Shown one piece after another: positions 22,628 through 33,944 of a DNA stretch of 64,000 bases. The DNA comes from Phaseolus vulgaris (Eukaryota; Streptophyta; Magnoliopsida; Fabales; Fabaceae): positions 28,461-92,460 of the forward strand of contig NW_027174138.1 of assembly GCF_000499845.2 (NCBI RefSeq), read 5' to 3'. The position numbers and the translations under genes are program-made. Below the pieces are notes generated by a model. The model was not told where the DNA came from. It did no database searches and saw only the letters and a program-made list of their open reading frames with translations. How positions within the stretch are numbered: the first letter of the stretch is position 1; each line of letters starts with the position of its first letter.

Positions 22628-24030
22628 ATGAGGACAACGCGATCTAGTTCAGTTGCGCCGTCGACAGATGAGGATGTTGTGTCTATGACGCAGGTGATGG
22701 ATATGATGAGGACGCTGCAGGAGAACGTGGCTGCATCACGTTCTGAACAAGAAAGAATGCACGAGGCGTTGGTGGCCTCGCAAGCTAGAAATGAGGAGCT
22801 CAACAGGATCAACGAGGAACTGCGTAAAGCTATTCAAGAACGGGACGAGCGCGTGGTCGGGAACAGATCCGCACCCCCGTCCCCACCGCGTAGCTTTCCC
22901 ATGCCATTTTCACAAGAGATCATGGACTCGGTGGTCCCAGCCAATACAGTGGCGGTGAAGGCGTCTTTCACCGGGGTGGAGGACCCTGAGGCTCATCTCA
23001 CGGCGTTTCACACTCAGATGATGCTCTCGGGGGGGTCGGACGCGGTTTACTGTAAGGTGTTCATGAGCACTCTTAGTGGGACAGCGTTGGACTAGTTCGT
23101 CAGTTTACCAACTGGCCACATTACCACATTTCAACAGTTTTCCAAGCTGTTTGTTGAGCAGTATATAGTGAACAAGGCACCACCATTGGTGTCTTACGAC
23201 CTGTTCGACGTGAGGCAGTACCAAGGGGAGTTCCTGAAGGATTTCCTGAACAGATTCGTTGCTCAGATAGTCCGCTTGCCAGGTAAAGATGAAGAAATGT
23301 TTGTACACGCCTTCATAAAGGGTGTGTTACCTGGGCCCTTTAGTGAGTCGCTTATCAGGAGTCACCCCGCCACGTTCGCTAAAATCCGGCGACGTGTCGT
23401 GGCTCACATCGCCGCTGAAAGCGAAGTCTCCGAGAAAAGGGGAAACATGGCCCCAGCTAAGCCGCGCGCCCAGACGAGGGTCCAGCCACAAAGAGTAATG
23501 GAGGCAGCGGCGGGGAAGAGGGACAAGAGGATGCGTCATCCTTATGACCCTAAGAAGAGTAAGGGGAAAGGGCCAGGGCGGCCCAGGGAGACTAATCGCC
23601 CACCAAGGTATGAATTCGTGATGGGGTTGGCTGATCTGATCGCCATCCCGAATATCGCTGCCAGGCTCAAAGTGCCTGAGAAGACGACAGAAAAGGTTTT
23701 GGGTCCAAAACCAGACACTTGGTGTGAGTTTCACAAGAGCTTTGGCCACTCCATCAACTCGTGTTTAGCTTTGGGTTACCAACTCGCCGAGTTGGTCAAG
23801 TGTGGATTCCTGAAAGATTACTTGCTGGAAAAGCAAGCGGGCCAATCAGCAGGTTCCCAACCGGCGAGCAATGAGGGACAGCAGAACGAGGTGCCCGTCC
23901 ACGGTGAGATCCACACCATAGCTGGTGGATTCTCAGGTGGAGGGTGCACCGCATCTCAATGCAAGAAGTACGTGAGGTCGGTGATGTCGGTGGAAGTTTT
24001 TGAGGATCACTCACCCGACGTGGACATCAC
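22628..24030 (+). pseudogene. T3 gag
   Basis: Starts MRTTRSSSVAPSTDEDVVSM, with a coiled-coil N-terminus, capsid motif EDPEAHLTAFHTQMMLSGGS, and FDVRQYQGEFLKDFLNRF. The codon for Trp in the family word EWFVSLP is TAG at about 23093, so the ORF is broken. The zinc-knuckle-like CEFHKSFGHSINSC follows. Near 24014-24064 a 20-21-bp unit containing CCCGACGTGGACATCAC is repeated, replacing the normal protease lead-in. Confidence 0.85.
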
Positions 24031-24413
24031 ATTCACCCGACGTGGACATCACACTCACCCGACGTTTTACCTCACGACAACGACCCTATTGTGATCTCGC
24101 TTGTCATCGCGGGAAGGACTGTCCACCGGGTGCTGGTCGACCAAGGATGCTCGGCAGATGTAATGTTTTGGTCGACTTTTGAAAAATTTACAACTGTCCC
24201 CCGATCAACTGAGGCCATATGGGGGCTGCTTGTACGGTTTCGTCGGCGATCAAGTGGAGGTAAGGGGGTATATTGAGTTGAGGACGACCTTCACAGATGG
24301 TATGGCCTCACGAACTGAGAAGATCAGGTATCTTATTGTAAACGCTCCGTCGGCATACAACATACTGTTAGGAAGGCCAACGCTCAACAGAACGGGAGTT
24401 GTGCCTTCAACAA
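24031..24413 (+). pseudogene. T3 protease, truncated by E2
   Basis: Motifs HDNDPIVISLVIAG, VLVDQGCSADVMFW and LLGRPTLNR are present in changing frames. The gene ends mid-codon at 24413. In T4 the same region continues into RT, which is absent here. Confidence 0.8.
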
Positions 24414-26362
24414 TGATGGCATTTTCATGAAGGTCTTCTTGAATCATGTAAGAAAATGGTGCGGAAGCTATGGAGGTGTGTGTGCAAGATCCTCTTAAGA
24501 GTGGTGTTGATCTTGAAGGTGCATGATAGGTATGATTATAGGGAGGTTCGGCCAGCCCAAGGAAAGGTGAAGGATGTGAAGTTTAGAGCCTAGAATTCTA
24601 GGAGAAGCAAAGCTTGGCACAAAATGGCAGCATAACTTTACTCACAATAAACTTGAAAATACAAGGTGTAGGCTCCTCCTTTTATAAGCTAAGGAGGACC
24701 ATAATGCAACCCTAATGCTAGCCAAATGAAATGTAAATGTGAAGCACATGGGTGCACATGGCACATGGGTGCACAAATGAGCACATGGGGAGGGGTGTGT
24801 CTAGTTTTTATGCTCACCCCCTCCATGGTCTTTCTAGAATGTTCACACAAATATGCTTTCTACACTACTCTAATTACTAAGCACCCCTAATGGGCCTTTA
24901 TGTAACAATTACAAAGGTCTTCTCTTCCCAAAACCGTAGCTTTGACCCATGTGTATGTAAAGCTAGACGGTCTAGAAGGAATCCTCATCATGGCCTAGAC
25001 GCTCCTTATGTAGCCGCTCCTCATCATGGCCTAGACGCTCCTCTTCATGGGCTAGACGCTCCTTTTTTAGTCTAGATGCTCCTCATCATAGGTGTACCGT
25101 CCCGTATCAGGGCGTTGACTAAGTCAAAGTCAACTCAAGGTGTCGCCCAGGTGTAGAGACGCCAAGAGGAAGCGTCGCCAAGGCAGGACAAGGCGTCGCC
25201 AAGGCAAGGCGTCGCCTGGGTAGAGGCGTCGCCCAACCAGGGCGTCGCCAGATCAAACAGTGTAAAAGCAAGGCAACCACGGTGTGGTTCCCCGATACCC
25301 ATGGGTAGGAAAGACCATGGAGGGAGCGACGCCGTGGGAAAGCCTCAGGACCCGATATCTCGGGAAAGTGATAAAGAGAAGGAAAAGGTGGCTTCAAGGC
25401 CATAGTGATAGTACCAGTGAAGGGCAGCCTGACTCGTGAAGTACCCCTGCCGCCCCAGAGACGCCTTCGGGACAGATACGACCCAAGAGGAAGGTCACGC
25501 CCAGGATAACCGGGTGCAGGGTGCAAGAAGAAGGCAGATACGCTCTCAGAGTAAGTGGCTAGATACTTGGGGGCATGAGTTGCCACCCAAAAAGCCACCC
25601 CTAGCGCAGTAGCACTCCCAGGCAGGAGGACCCACACGTAGAAACGTCCCCAGATGGGCAGAAACGCCCCCAGATGAGGTCATGCCGTCGTGAGGCCCTC
25701 CACGTGTACGACAGCCATGCCAGAATGGAAACACCCTCTAGTCAGGTGCCAGGTAATTAAAGATATTCAATACAGTTTCCCTTTCGAGCATTCTGGTACT
25801 ATTAGGGCTCCCAAGCGTTTCAACATCTTAAATGCGCTACGTTTCGTAATTAAGCGCTTTAAAGAATACGTTACGTTAGAGATTAAAAGCGCTTTAAGGC
25901 GCTTTAAATGCTGGGGCAGTTTAAATAGCGCTGGGAATGTCGGAAAAAGGGTTGGAACCTTTGGCAAATTTACGAAAAACTCTTTGGTTGCTTGCTCGTG
26001 CTTTAAGGTTACGTACAAGTGATCGGAGAATATTTCTGCCTAAAGGAGACAACACACACACAGATACACAGTTCTTTTACCACCTTCAGAGTGCCACACG
26101 CGGTGCTCAGATACGTGGGTGGACAGTTTTTTGGTGTTTCTTGCTGGCTGACTTGAGCGTCGGAGTGCAAACGGCCGCTAGGGCGCCTCTTTGTCCTCTT
26201 TTTTGCAGGAATTCACAGGCAATCAGTGGGAAGGAGTCCTTAGCTGACGGTTGAGGTCGTGCACGAAGACGTCCCGGTCAACCGGACGGAACAATAGGCT
26301 AGACCGTCTAGTCTTGGAGGCTTGGCTTTCATCGTGTGGTGAGCTTGGGCCCTCCTCCATCA
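24414..26362 (-). repeat. E2 3' LTR with nested L2
   Basis: Native length about 740 bp without L2. The first ~415 bp match E1; after CTTTCTAGA (about 24838) the sequence differs from E1 and includes four short units around GGCCTAGACGCTCC (24980-25085). Ends CTCCTCCATCA before a purine tract identical to that of E1. Confidence 0.8.
25093..26293 (+). mobile_element. L2: solo LTR, Tat family
   Basis: 1201 bp, TGTACCGTCCCG to GGACGGAACA, with a perfect 5-bp duplication ATAGG (25088-25092, 26294-26298). Carries GGCGTCGCC repeats (25137-25250), the TACCCATGGGTA palindrome (about 25297) and the U5 core (26159-26208). Same family as L1 and L3. Confidence 0.93.
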
Positions 26363-26483
26363 TCCCCTCCCTCTTGAAAAGGATTTGTCCTCAAATCCAA
26401 AGCTTTTGCTTTTGAGGGGGCTTGTTGTGGCTGGATGGTGTCCATCATCTCCTCCTTCGGGAAAAGATCTATCCTCAGATTTG

Positions 26484-29291
26484 CTAACTTGATCTCGGAT
26501 AGCAGCCTCTTGCTTCGTCAAAGGTGTGTCCTCCCGGATCAAATATCAACCTATGAGAATCTTGAAACAAAGCAAAGGAGTTAGAGTGAGTATTTGGAGA
26601 ACAATTAATTGTGTGAAGTTGCCATCTTTGTTTTTCTCTTGTTTTGGTCAACTTCTCACAATGCTTCCCTTTTGATGGTTGTAGGTGCCTTCTAATCCTC
26701 TTATGTTTTCTAAAATTTCCAAAAGTAGTTACTTTTTCCTTAGGCATAATCCCTTTAGGAAATGGTGACAACTTTAAAAAGGCAAGATGACTATGTTCAC
26801 ATACAACTTCAAATGGAGAGATATGAGTAATCTTGTGGACTACTCCATTGTATGCATGCATAAAAGGAAAAGGATTCTTATCCCAAGAATTGTGGGTGTC
26901 CCTCATGATTTCGTGAAGCATAGAAGGGAGAGCTATGTTTTCAAATTTTGGAGCTCTATCCCTTATTTTTGAAAATAAATCATGGAGGCTTGTCACTTTT
27001 CTTAAGAAGAGTTTATCCACTTCCATGAAGAAAGAATCAAGACCTTTTGTCGTCCTAGGAAGCTCTAATTTGAAATGTGTGTCTTCCCATGGATCTTTTA
27101 CAAAAGGTGAAGGAGTATAGAGTTCTTGGGACGTTGCCTTAGGTGTAGTTTGAAAACAAGAGTTATGCCTAAAGTAATGTCTTTGAACTTCTTTTCTCAT
27201 GGGTGACAAAAGTTTTCCTCTTAAAAGCTCTAGAGTTTTATCAACTCTCATTTGTCCCATGAGTTCTCCTTCTTGTAGACTTTTTCTCTTATGTGCAAAG
27301 AGAGTCTCGTTGGTACAACCATTGTTTATGAAAATTTGTACATTTTGCAATGGTTGTCTCAATAAGACATGGCAAGTTGTTCTAGGCACTACTTCATACA
27401 AAAATTGGTAGGTGCTTATAGATAACTTGTCATTCTTTTGGGGATATCTTAACACATTTGAGAAATAGTCTTGATCTATGCAAGCTTTTTTTAAAGACTT
27501 TTCTTTTGTGCTCATGCTTGCAAGTGTTCCTTTACAATAGGAAAGGCTAGGTTGTTCAACAAGAAGCATGTTTGTAAAGGTAGTTTCATTGTGATTGACT
27601 TGTTGAATGACCTTGTGGGAAGGAACACTATTCTCCCACGCCTTTTGTTTCCCAAAATTTTTTTCTTTTTCTATTTTTTCTTCATCCCTTTTGTGTTTCA
27701 TTTGTATTTGGTCTTTTACCACTTGGGAATGTGGTAAAGGACTAAGTACAAACTTTTTGTGCTTGTGGATGAAAGAAATCTCGTTAGTTAGACCATTATG
27801 CGAGGTTTTCTTATCAAATTGCCATGGTCTACCTAATAAGACGTGGCAAGCTTCCATAAGTACTACATCACACAAAACATTGTCTTCGTAGTTACCTATA
27901 GAAAACTCGATTTCCACTTGTTTGTCTACACGTAGTTCTCCATCCTCATTGATCCATTGTAAATTGTAAGGTTTTGGATGAGGAACTACTTGTAGATTTA
28001 GTTTCTCAATCAATCTAGTGCTACAGCAATTGCAGCATGATCCACCATCCACAATAAGAGAGCATATATTTTCTAAAATATTGCATCTAGTATGAAAAAT
28101 GTTCTCTCGTTGTGTCTCAATGGATGCACTAGGTTGATTGTGGAGGATTCTTTGAATCATCAATAAGTCCCCCTCCAAAGGATTTATCCTCTCTCCTTCC
28201 CCCTTTCCTTGTGTACTAGGTTCATCCTCACCACTTGTGTACTCATCTTTTCTCTTTAAAAACAAAACCCTTTGGTTTGGACATTGCGCTTGCACATGCC
28301 CTCTTCCAAAACATTTAAAACACTTGGTGTCCCTAGCACGGATGTATGGGGTGGAGGCATCTTTTACTAAGGGTTTGGTAGTTTCTTTGGATTCGTCTCT
28401 AGGTGTACTACCCTCCCTTTTAAAGTCTTTCTTGGGATAAGAGTTGGAGTAAGAACCCACCCTTTGACTTGAAGTTTTGCGCAAATTTTGTTGTTCAACT
28501 TTAATGCAAAGTTGAACCAAATCATTCAAGTCTTGGTAGGGTAATAGTTCTACTCTATCCCTTATCTCAAGGTTGAGCCCACTTAGAAACCTAGATATGG
28601 TGGTGGTTTCTTCCTCTCTAATGGATGCTCTCATCATGTAGAGCTCCATTTTCTGCATATACTCTTCCACACTTAAGTTCTTTTGTTGGAGTCTTTGGAG
28701 CTTGTCCATCAACTCCCTATGGTAGTAGGAAGGTATGTGGCGACGTCTTAGGGCTCCCCTAAGGTCATTCCAATATTCTATGGAAGGCTCCATATGAAGA
28801 CGTCGGTCTCTCTCTAAAGAGGTCCACCAATACATGGCATTGCTTTGGAAACTAAGGGTTGCTAAGGGTACCTTCCTCTCTTCACTCACCCTATGGCAAG
28901 CAAAGAGTTGCTCTACTTTCATCTCCCAATCTAGGTAAGCCTCTACATCTTCCTTACCATAGAAATGGGGTAGGTCTACCCTTACTTCCTTTGGACTCTC
29001 TTGCTCCCTTTGTCTAGTTCTTCTAGGGGGTGGTTGGTAATAGTCATTAATTCTAAGGCTTCCCTCCCCTAGTGTCTCATTACTTTTAGAATGGGATGCA
29101 TGAGTTTTTTTTGATTTTTGTGAGTTTTGTGATTTCTCTTCTTGAGCTTTAGCCATCTCATTGATTTTGTTCTCATTCTCCAATTGTCTAAAAGAAATTA
29201 ATTGTACCGCTTGGGATACTTCTTTTAAAAGAGTTTTCAAAGATTTTACTTCACTTTCAATAGACTTTGGAGAGTGAGAAGAAGAAGACAT
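26484..29291 (-). CDS. E2 fused gag-protease-integrase-remnant protein (935 aa)
   Basis: One open frame, ATG at 29291. Domains by position: Ser/Lys coiled-coil N-terminus (1-100); gag capsid domain (about 105-285: LPHFYGKEDVEAYLDWEMKV, YWNDLRGALRRRHIP); zinc knuckle CFKCFGRGHVQAQC (about 322-335); aspartic-protease-like VDGGSCCNCCS (about 413); Lys-rich spacer; integrase front GELMGQMRVDKTLELLRG (about 672-690) and an integrase-core remnant (FEVVCEH). RT and RNase H are absent, and the integrase lacks its normal SDRG/HPQTNGQ catalytic context. E1 has 30 residues here that E2 lost in frame. The open frame suggests selection or recency; it could supply gag but not copy itself. Confidence 0.8.
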   Translation of the reverse strand: MSSSSHSPKSIESEVKSLKTLLKEVSQAVQLISFRQLENENKINEMAKAQEEKSQNSQKSKKTHASHSKSNETLGEGSLRINDYYQPPPRRTRQREQESPKEVRVDLPHFYGKEDVEAYLDWEMKVEQLFACHRVSEERKVPLATLSFQSNAMYWWTSLERDRRLHMEPSIEYWNDLRGALRRRHIPSYYHRELMDKLQRLQQKNLSVEEYMQKMELYMMRASIREEETTTISRFLSGLNLEIRDRVELLPYQDLNDLVQLCIKVEQQNLRKTSSQRVGSYSNSYPKKDFKREGSTPRDESKETTKPLVKDASTPYIRARDTKCFKCFGRGHVQAQCPNQRVLFLKRKDEYTSGEDEPSTQGKGEGERINPLEGDLLMIQRILHNQPSASIETQRENIFHTRCNILENICSLIVDGGSCCNCCSTRLIEKLNLQVVPHPKPYNLQWINEDGELRVDKQVEIEFSIGNYEDNVLCDVVLMEACHVLLGRPWQFDKKTSHNGLTNEISFIHKHKKFVLSPLPHSQVVKDQIQMKHKRDEEKIEKEKNFGKQKAWENSVPSHKVIQQVNHNETTFTNMLLVEQPSLSYCKGTLASMSTKEKSLKKACIDQDYFSNVLRYPQKNDKLSISTYQFLYEVVPRTTCHVLLRQPLQNVQIFINNGCTNETLFAHKRKSLQEGELMGQMRVDKTLELLRGKLLSPMRKEVQRHYFRHNSCFQTTPKATSQELYTPSPFVKDPWEDTHFKLELPRTTKGLDSFFMEVDKLFLRKVTSLHDLFSKIRDRAPKFENIALPSMLHEIMRDTHNSWDKNPFPFMHAYNGVVHKITHISPFEVVCEHSHLAFLKLSPFPKGIMPKEKVTTFGNFRKHKRIRRHLQPSKGKHCEKLTKTREKQRWQLHTINCSPNTHSNSFALFQDSHRLIFDPGGHTFDEARGCYPRSS

Positions 29292-31022
29292 GGCTAAAAC
29301 TTTGTGTATATAGGTGTTTTACTTTGAGAAAGTTTAGGAAAGTTAAAGAAGGTAGTTTTCCAGGTAAGGGAGGTGAGTCACAAAGGACTACTTAAGTACC
29401 AAGCCTTTTCCTTGCCAAAAACTATCCTCCAATATCTTCATACAAGACTTTCTCTTAGTGAAACACTTAGAACACAAATAAGTTGAGAAATAAATGCAAG
29501 AAAACAATGTAAGCTATCTATTCAACAAAACTAGTCGGTTTAACACAAATTTAAACAAAACTAACCATGCAAAGCGTCACTACTAAAGCAATAGAAAAGC
29601 AAATACAAACAAGTAACAATTACTAATCAAGAATGCCATACTATTCGGCCCTAGGTGAGGCTTCTTGGACACTTTGAGCCCTTGAAGACACACTCACCGT
29701 CTAAAGCGTAATTAAGAGGTAATTAACACAAATTAAGTTGTAAGGAATTTAAGAAAACTCCCTTTGTTGATCCTCTTTTTGGTTAGTGCACTTCCTTGTT
29801 GTCTTTGCTTGTTGATCTTCCAAGTGTTTGTAGTGTTTTTTTTCAAGAATGCTTGTTTCGGCTTTGGCTTTGTCTTCTCCTTAGAATGATGGTCTTAATT
29901 CCCCAATTTCCAGCACCTATCAAAAGGCTAAACCTCAACCAAGTCAAGTTCCCATTCACATAAGCACCAAAGAAGAATAAATTCTAGCACCCAAATTAGA
30001 GGTCAAAGAACAAAAGCAAGAAACAAATTTAATTGAATAAAACAGTACCACCAAAAGGATTTAGATTATGACAACTAGAAAGAGAGTCAAGAAATTAAAG
30101 CAAACAAATAAAAGGTACCAAAATAAAGGTAGGCACACAAAAGAATCCTAAGAATGGCACTAGATTTAGATGACCAAATAAAAAAAAACAGCACCACTGG
30201 AAAATGTTGTGGGTCAGAAACGTATTTTTCCCCAATTTATGCTGAGATGTGTTTTTAAGATATGATTCTGAAATTTGATATGCAAGATATTCAAGATCTT
30301 AGCTAAATCCTGGCTTTGGAATCACTCAAAACGCATGCACCAATTGTTTTTAATAAATTTTGCAATTTTGGTGTTCAGTTACGCCAGCTGTAGCGCCTCA
30401 GGTTTGCACACTGATTTTAAAAGATTTATCATTTTTTTTCTGTTGCTTCTTTTGGACTAATTCTTTTTTTGTCCTTTCTATAACACTTCAAACTTGCAAA
30501 TTCCAGAGAATCAAAATTTTCCTATGAGTGGAAATATTTTTCTGGATCAAAACAGTCAGCACAGAAAAACTGAAACAGGGGAATCTGAAAACTGGAAACA
30601 AAAACAGCAAGATACCAAAGTTTAGACACAATGGAAATTTGTGAAATAGAATTGTGTAGGATCTAAACACAATATGAACTCAAACTAAAATTTAAAAGGC
30701 ACCAAAAGAGCAAAGAACAGCAGATTCAAGCAATTAAAGAGACCCAAAATCAAGAAACAATAAAGCCAAATAAAAGAACTACTATGAATTGTTGACAATA
30801 TGGATGAACATGACTTGACAAAACATGTATAGATTCAGAAAATTAAAGACTCAAAGCATAATATGAACCAAATAATGAAAGCAATAAAGACTCAAAAGCC
30901 TAAAAGAAAATGGCAACTCAAAGGTGTATGGAATCCTATCACAATTTGCACAAGAACTTGTTCAAGATCAATTGAACAAGAGTGCTTCGGTTGGATCTTC
31001 CACAAAGCACACCAAACAAATT
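29292..31022 (-). other. E2 untranslated leader
   Basis: Matches the E1 leader (2660-4400). No gene seen. It breaks at CAAACAAATT, beyond which E1 has ~120 more bases to its primer site. Confidence 0.7.
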
Positions 31023-32233
31023 TGATCCGATCGGTCATCGGTAGTCGATGACGTCAGCAGCAGAGAACCACGTGGACCACTCGAAGGGTGACACGTGGAC
31101 CAGGTGGCAGAGAGGTCGGGGGGACGATCGCCAAGAGAGGTGATCGGTGGTCAGTAACCAAGTTACCACCGACAGATCAGGCGGCAGAGAGGTCAGGGGA
31201 TAGATCACCCAGAATGGTGATCGGTGGTCAGTAGCCAAATGGCCACCAGCAGACCAGTTCCCAGACTCGCGCCTGGAGGCAGAGCGCGATAAGCGAATAA
31301 ACACTGATCAGTCATCGGGTGTATTGTCATCGGGGTCTCGTGTTACACGCAGTTAAACTGGACTGAGGTTCCCAGCGAGAGCGTTACGCATGGACCTCGC
31401 ATGAGCACACCTCAGGGAATCATGCACGAGAGTGGCCTGAGGGAACTAGTAAGCCAATCAGTGATTGGTGATTCCCTCAACCCATTACGTGCGAGGCATC
31501 GTGAAGGGTAAGTCGCCTACGCAGAGAGCAACGTTTGGTGAGTGTGCCTAGACCAGCCACACCCGACGTTTTCCTAAGAGTATGCGATTTACCCAGATAA
31601 GAGAAACATCCTAAGTTACTCCGCAAGGGCATAACTTAGGCACACAAAGAGAAGCGCTAGAGCCCTTCCAGTAAGTGACACGTGTGTGGTTAGATGTGAG
31701 TTGCAGGCCTCCACGTGTCATCATCTGAGAGGGGTGCGGTCCAGACAAAAGAGCACTCCGTACCACTGAAGGTACAGACAGGCGCAGCCAAGCGCAGAGA
31801 CGCGCAGACATGCGCAGACTCTCACGCTCCCCACTGCTGATTCTGAAGGTACGCTTTCTCTGAAAAGCATAACAGGGTTCTGACACATGCCAGAAAAGCA
31901 TAACAGAATTCTGTTATGCCCAGAAGCAGGGACAGAGAGATAAAAGAGAGAATCAGGGGAGAGTGAGGAGAGGAGAAAAAGAGAGACGAAAAACAGAGTG
32001 CAAGAGTTTTTCACACACACATTACTAGTTTCCAGTTTCTGGTGGTTCTGTTGGACTAACTTGACCGTCGGAGAGCAAACGGCCGCTAGAGGCGCCGTCT
32101 GTGTGTTTTGCAGGTCACGTTTGGAACAGCAAGAGAAGGTCCTGAGGGTGATTCTGCAGAAGACGCAGTCGCGTAGACAGGGCAAAGAGTGCTACAAAGC
32201 GATTCCTCCCCGTTCGAGTTGCCGGCAGGATCA
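31023..32233 (+). repeat. T4 5' LTR
   Basis: 1211 bp, TGATCCGATCGG to GGCAGGATCA. Contains a 77-bp direct repeat (TGATCGGTGGTCAGTA at 31141 and 31218), several CACGTG boxes (about 31069, 31090, 31680, 31712), and the U5 core with TTTTGCAG (32067-32113). Confidence 0.9.
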
Positions 32234-32330
32234 TTTGGCGCCCACCGTGGGGCCCGAGTGAATCGTTGTCCCATATATACCACAGTTTTAAAGCTTACCA
32301 GAGTTTTGTCAGTTTCCTTGATAGAGAAAG

Positions 32331-33944
32331 ATGCCTAGAAACAGACAGCCATCACCTGCGCCATCCACTGACGAAGGAGCTGTGACAATGGCGCAGGTCC
32401 TGGAAATGGTGCGCACGCTGCAGGATAACGCCGCAGCGTCAAAGGTTGAACAAGAGAGGATGCAGACGGAGTTGGCTGCGTTGCAAAGCAGGAACGACGA
32501 GCTGAATCGTATCAATGAGGAGTTGAGAAGGACGCTGCAAGCGCAGAGGGAACACGTGGTTGACGAAAGGGTGTCTAGGATGCCCTCACCTTCAAGAGCG
32601 TTCCCCATGCCATTCTCCCCTGAGATCATGGGAACCATGGTGCCTCCCAACCTGGTGGGGGTCAAGGCATCGTTCAAGGGGGTAGAAGACCCGGAAGCGC
32701 ATCTGACGGCGTTCCACACCCAGATGATGTTGTCTGGGGGTTCAGACGCTGTCTACTGCAAAATGTTTATGAGTACGCTCAGCGGAATCGCCATGGAGTG
32801 GTTCGTAAGCCTACCAGAAGGACACATCACGTCTTTCTCTCAATTCTCGAAGCTCTTCACTGAGCAATACATCGTCAACAAGGCGCCTGTAGTGGTGTCA
32901 TACGACTTGTTCGACGTGCGCCAATACCAAGGTGAGTCCCTGAAAGACTACCTCAACCGCTTTGGAGCACAAGTGGTTAGGTTGCCCAGCAAAGATGAAG
33001 ATATGCTGGTGCACGCGTTTAAGAAGGGAGTGCTGCCTGGCCCCTTCAGCGAGTCTCTCATCAGGAGCCATCCCAACACCTTTGCAGAGATTCGACGACG
33101 TGCGGTGGCGCACATAGTGGCAGAAACAGAGGTTTCTGAGAAGAGGGGAAGTGCTGCACCACCCAGACCGCGTGGAGGGCAAGGAAAGCCACAGCAAGCA
33201 AGGGTGCATGAGGCCAAGGAGGGGAAGAAGGTGCGGGAAAAACCTCGTCCCTATGCACCAGGCAAAGACCAGAGCAAGGGGCGTGCAAGGGAGAATAACG
33301 CACCCCCGAGATACAACTTCATGGTAGGATTGGCGGATCTCATCGCCCTTCCTGCTGTAGCAGCAAGATTACGAGTACCAGAGAAGACAGATAAGGTACT
33401 TGGAAGGAAGAAGAATGAATGGTGTGAGTTTCATCAGGCCTTTGGCCATACACTTCATTCCTGTTTGGCGCTGGGACACCAACTAGCAGAGTTGGTGAAG
33501 TCTGGTTTTCTAGCAGATTACCTGCGTGAGCCGCAGGGTGATCGCGCGTCAGGATCCCAAACTGGAGAACAACAACATGAAGTCCCTGTGCATGGGGAAG
33601 TGCAGACGATCGCGGGAGGCTTCTCTGGTGGGGGATGCACAGCTTCACAAAGAAGGAGATACACTCGATCGGTGATGGCGGTAGATGCAGTGAATGAGAG
33701 TCATTACCCTGAAGTGGACATTATCTTCAGGAAAGCTGACCTACGGGACGTTGTCCCACACGACAACGACCCTGTGGTCATTTCTCTCATCACAGCAGGA
33801 AGACGAGTGCATAGAGTACTCGTAGATCAGGGAAGCTCGGCGGATGTCATGTTCTGGCCAACATTCAACAAGCTACAGTTGTCCCCTGATCAGTTAAGAC
33901 CGTATACTGGTTGTCTCTACGGTTTTGCAGGGGATCAGGTATAG
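32331..33944 (+). CDS. T4 gag and protease
   Basis: ATG at 32331, 537 codons. A coiled-coil N-terminus (about 15-75) is followed by FPMPFSPEIMGTMVPPN, the capsid region (EDPEAHLTAFHTQMMLSGGS; MEWFVSLPEGHITSF), a basic linker, a CCHC-like WCEFHQAFGHTLHSC (about 365-380), and the protease with VLVDQGSSADVMFW (about 500). A TAG at 33943 stands where T3 has GAG (Glu), so this ORF stops early by a point change. The next frame carries the rest of the protease region (33945-34139). Gag forms the particle; the protease matures it. Confidence 0.88.
   Translation: MPRNRQPSPAPSTDEGAVTMAQVLEMVRTLQDNAAASKVEQERMQTELAALQSRNDELNRINEELRRTLQAQREHVVDERVSRMPSPSRAFPMPFSPEIMGTMVPPNLVGVKASFKGVEDPEAHLTAFHTQMMLSGGSDAVYCKMFMSTLSGIAMEWFVSLPEGHITSFSQFSKLFTEQYIVNKAPVVVSYDLFDVRQYQGESLKDYLNRFGAQVVRLPSKDEDMLVHAFKKGVLPGPFSESLIRSHPNTFAEIRRRAVAHIVAETEVSEKRGSAAPPRPRGGQGKPQQARVHEAKEGKKVREKPRPYAPGKDQSKGRARENNAPPRYNFMVGLADLIALPAVAARLRVPEKTDKVLGRKKNEWCEFHQAFGHTLHSCLALGHQLAELVKSGFLADYLREPQGDRASGSQTGEQQHEVPVHGEVQTIAGGFSGGGCTASQRRRYTRSVMAVDAVNESHYPEVDIIFRKADLRDVVPHDNDPVVISLITAGRRVHRVLVDQGSSADVMFWPTFNKLQLSPDQLRPYTGCLYGFAGDQV

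Larger units (their letters stand above)
21379..24413 (+). mobile_element. T3: Tat-lineage element, 5' half
   Basis: 5' LTR (21379-22478), primer site TGGCGCCCACCGTGGGGC (22481-22498), gag from 22628 and part of protease. It stops at 24413, where E2 inserted (E2 starts TGATGG at 24414). The flanking AACAA (24409-24413) would be the left copy of the E2 duplication. The right half of T3 is not present in the window. Confidence 0.85.
24414..31022 (-). mobile_element. E2: RT-less Ty3/gypsy element, 5' LTR missing
   Basis: Same family as E1 on the minus strand: 3' LTR 24414-26362 (with L2 nested), purine tract (about 26363-26376), a single 935-residue ORF (26484-29291) and a leader matching E1. 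The leader ends at 31022, about 120 bases before the expected primer site, where T4 begins. The 5' LTR and right target duplication are therefore missing. Confidence 0.87.
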
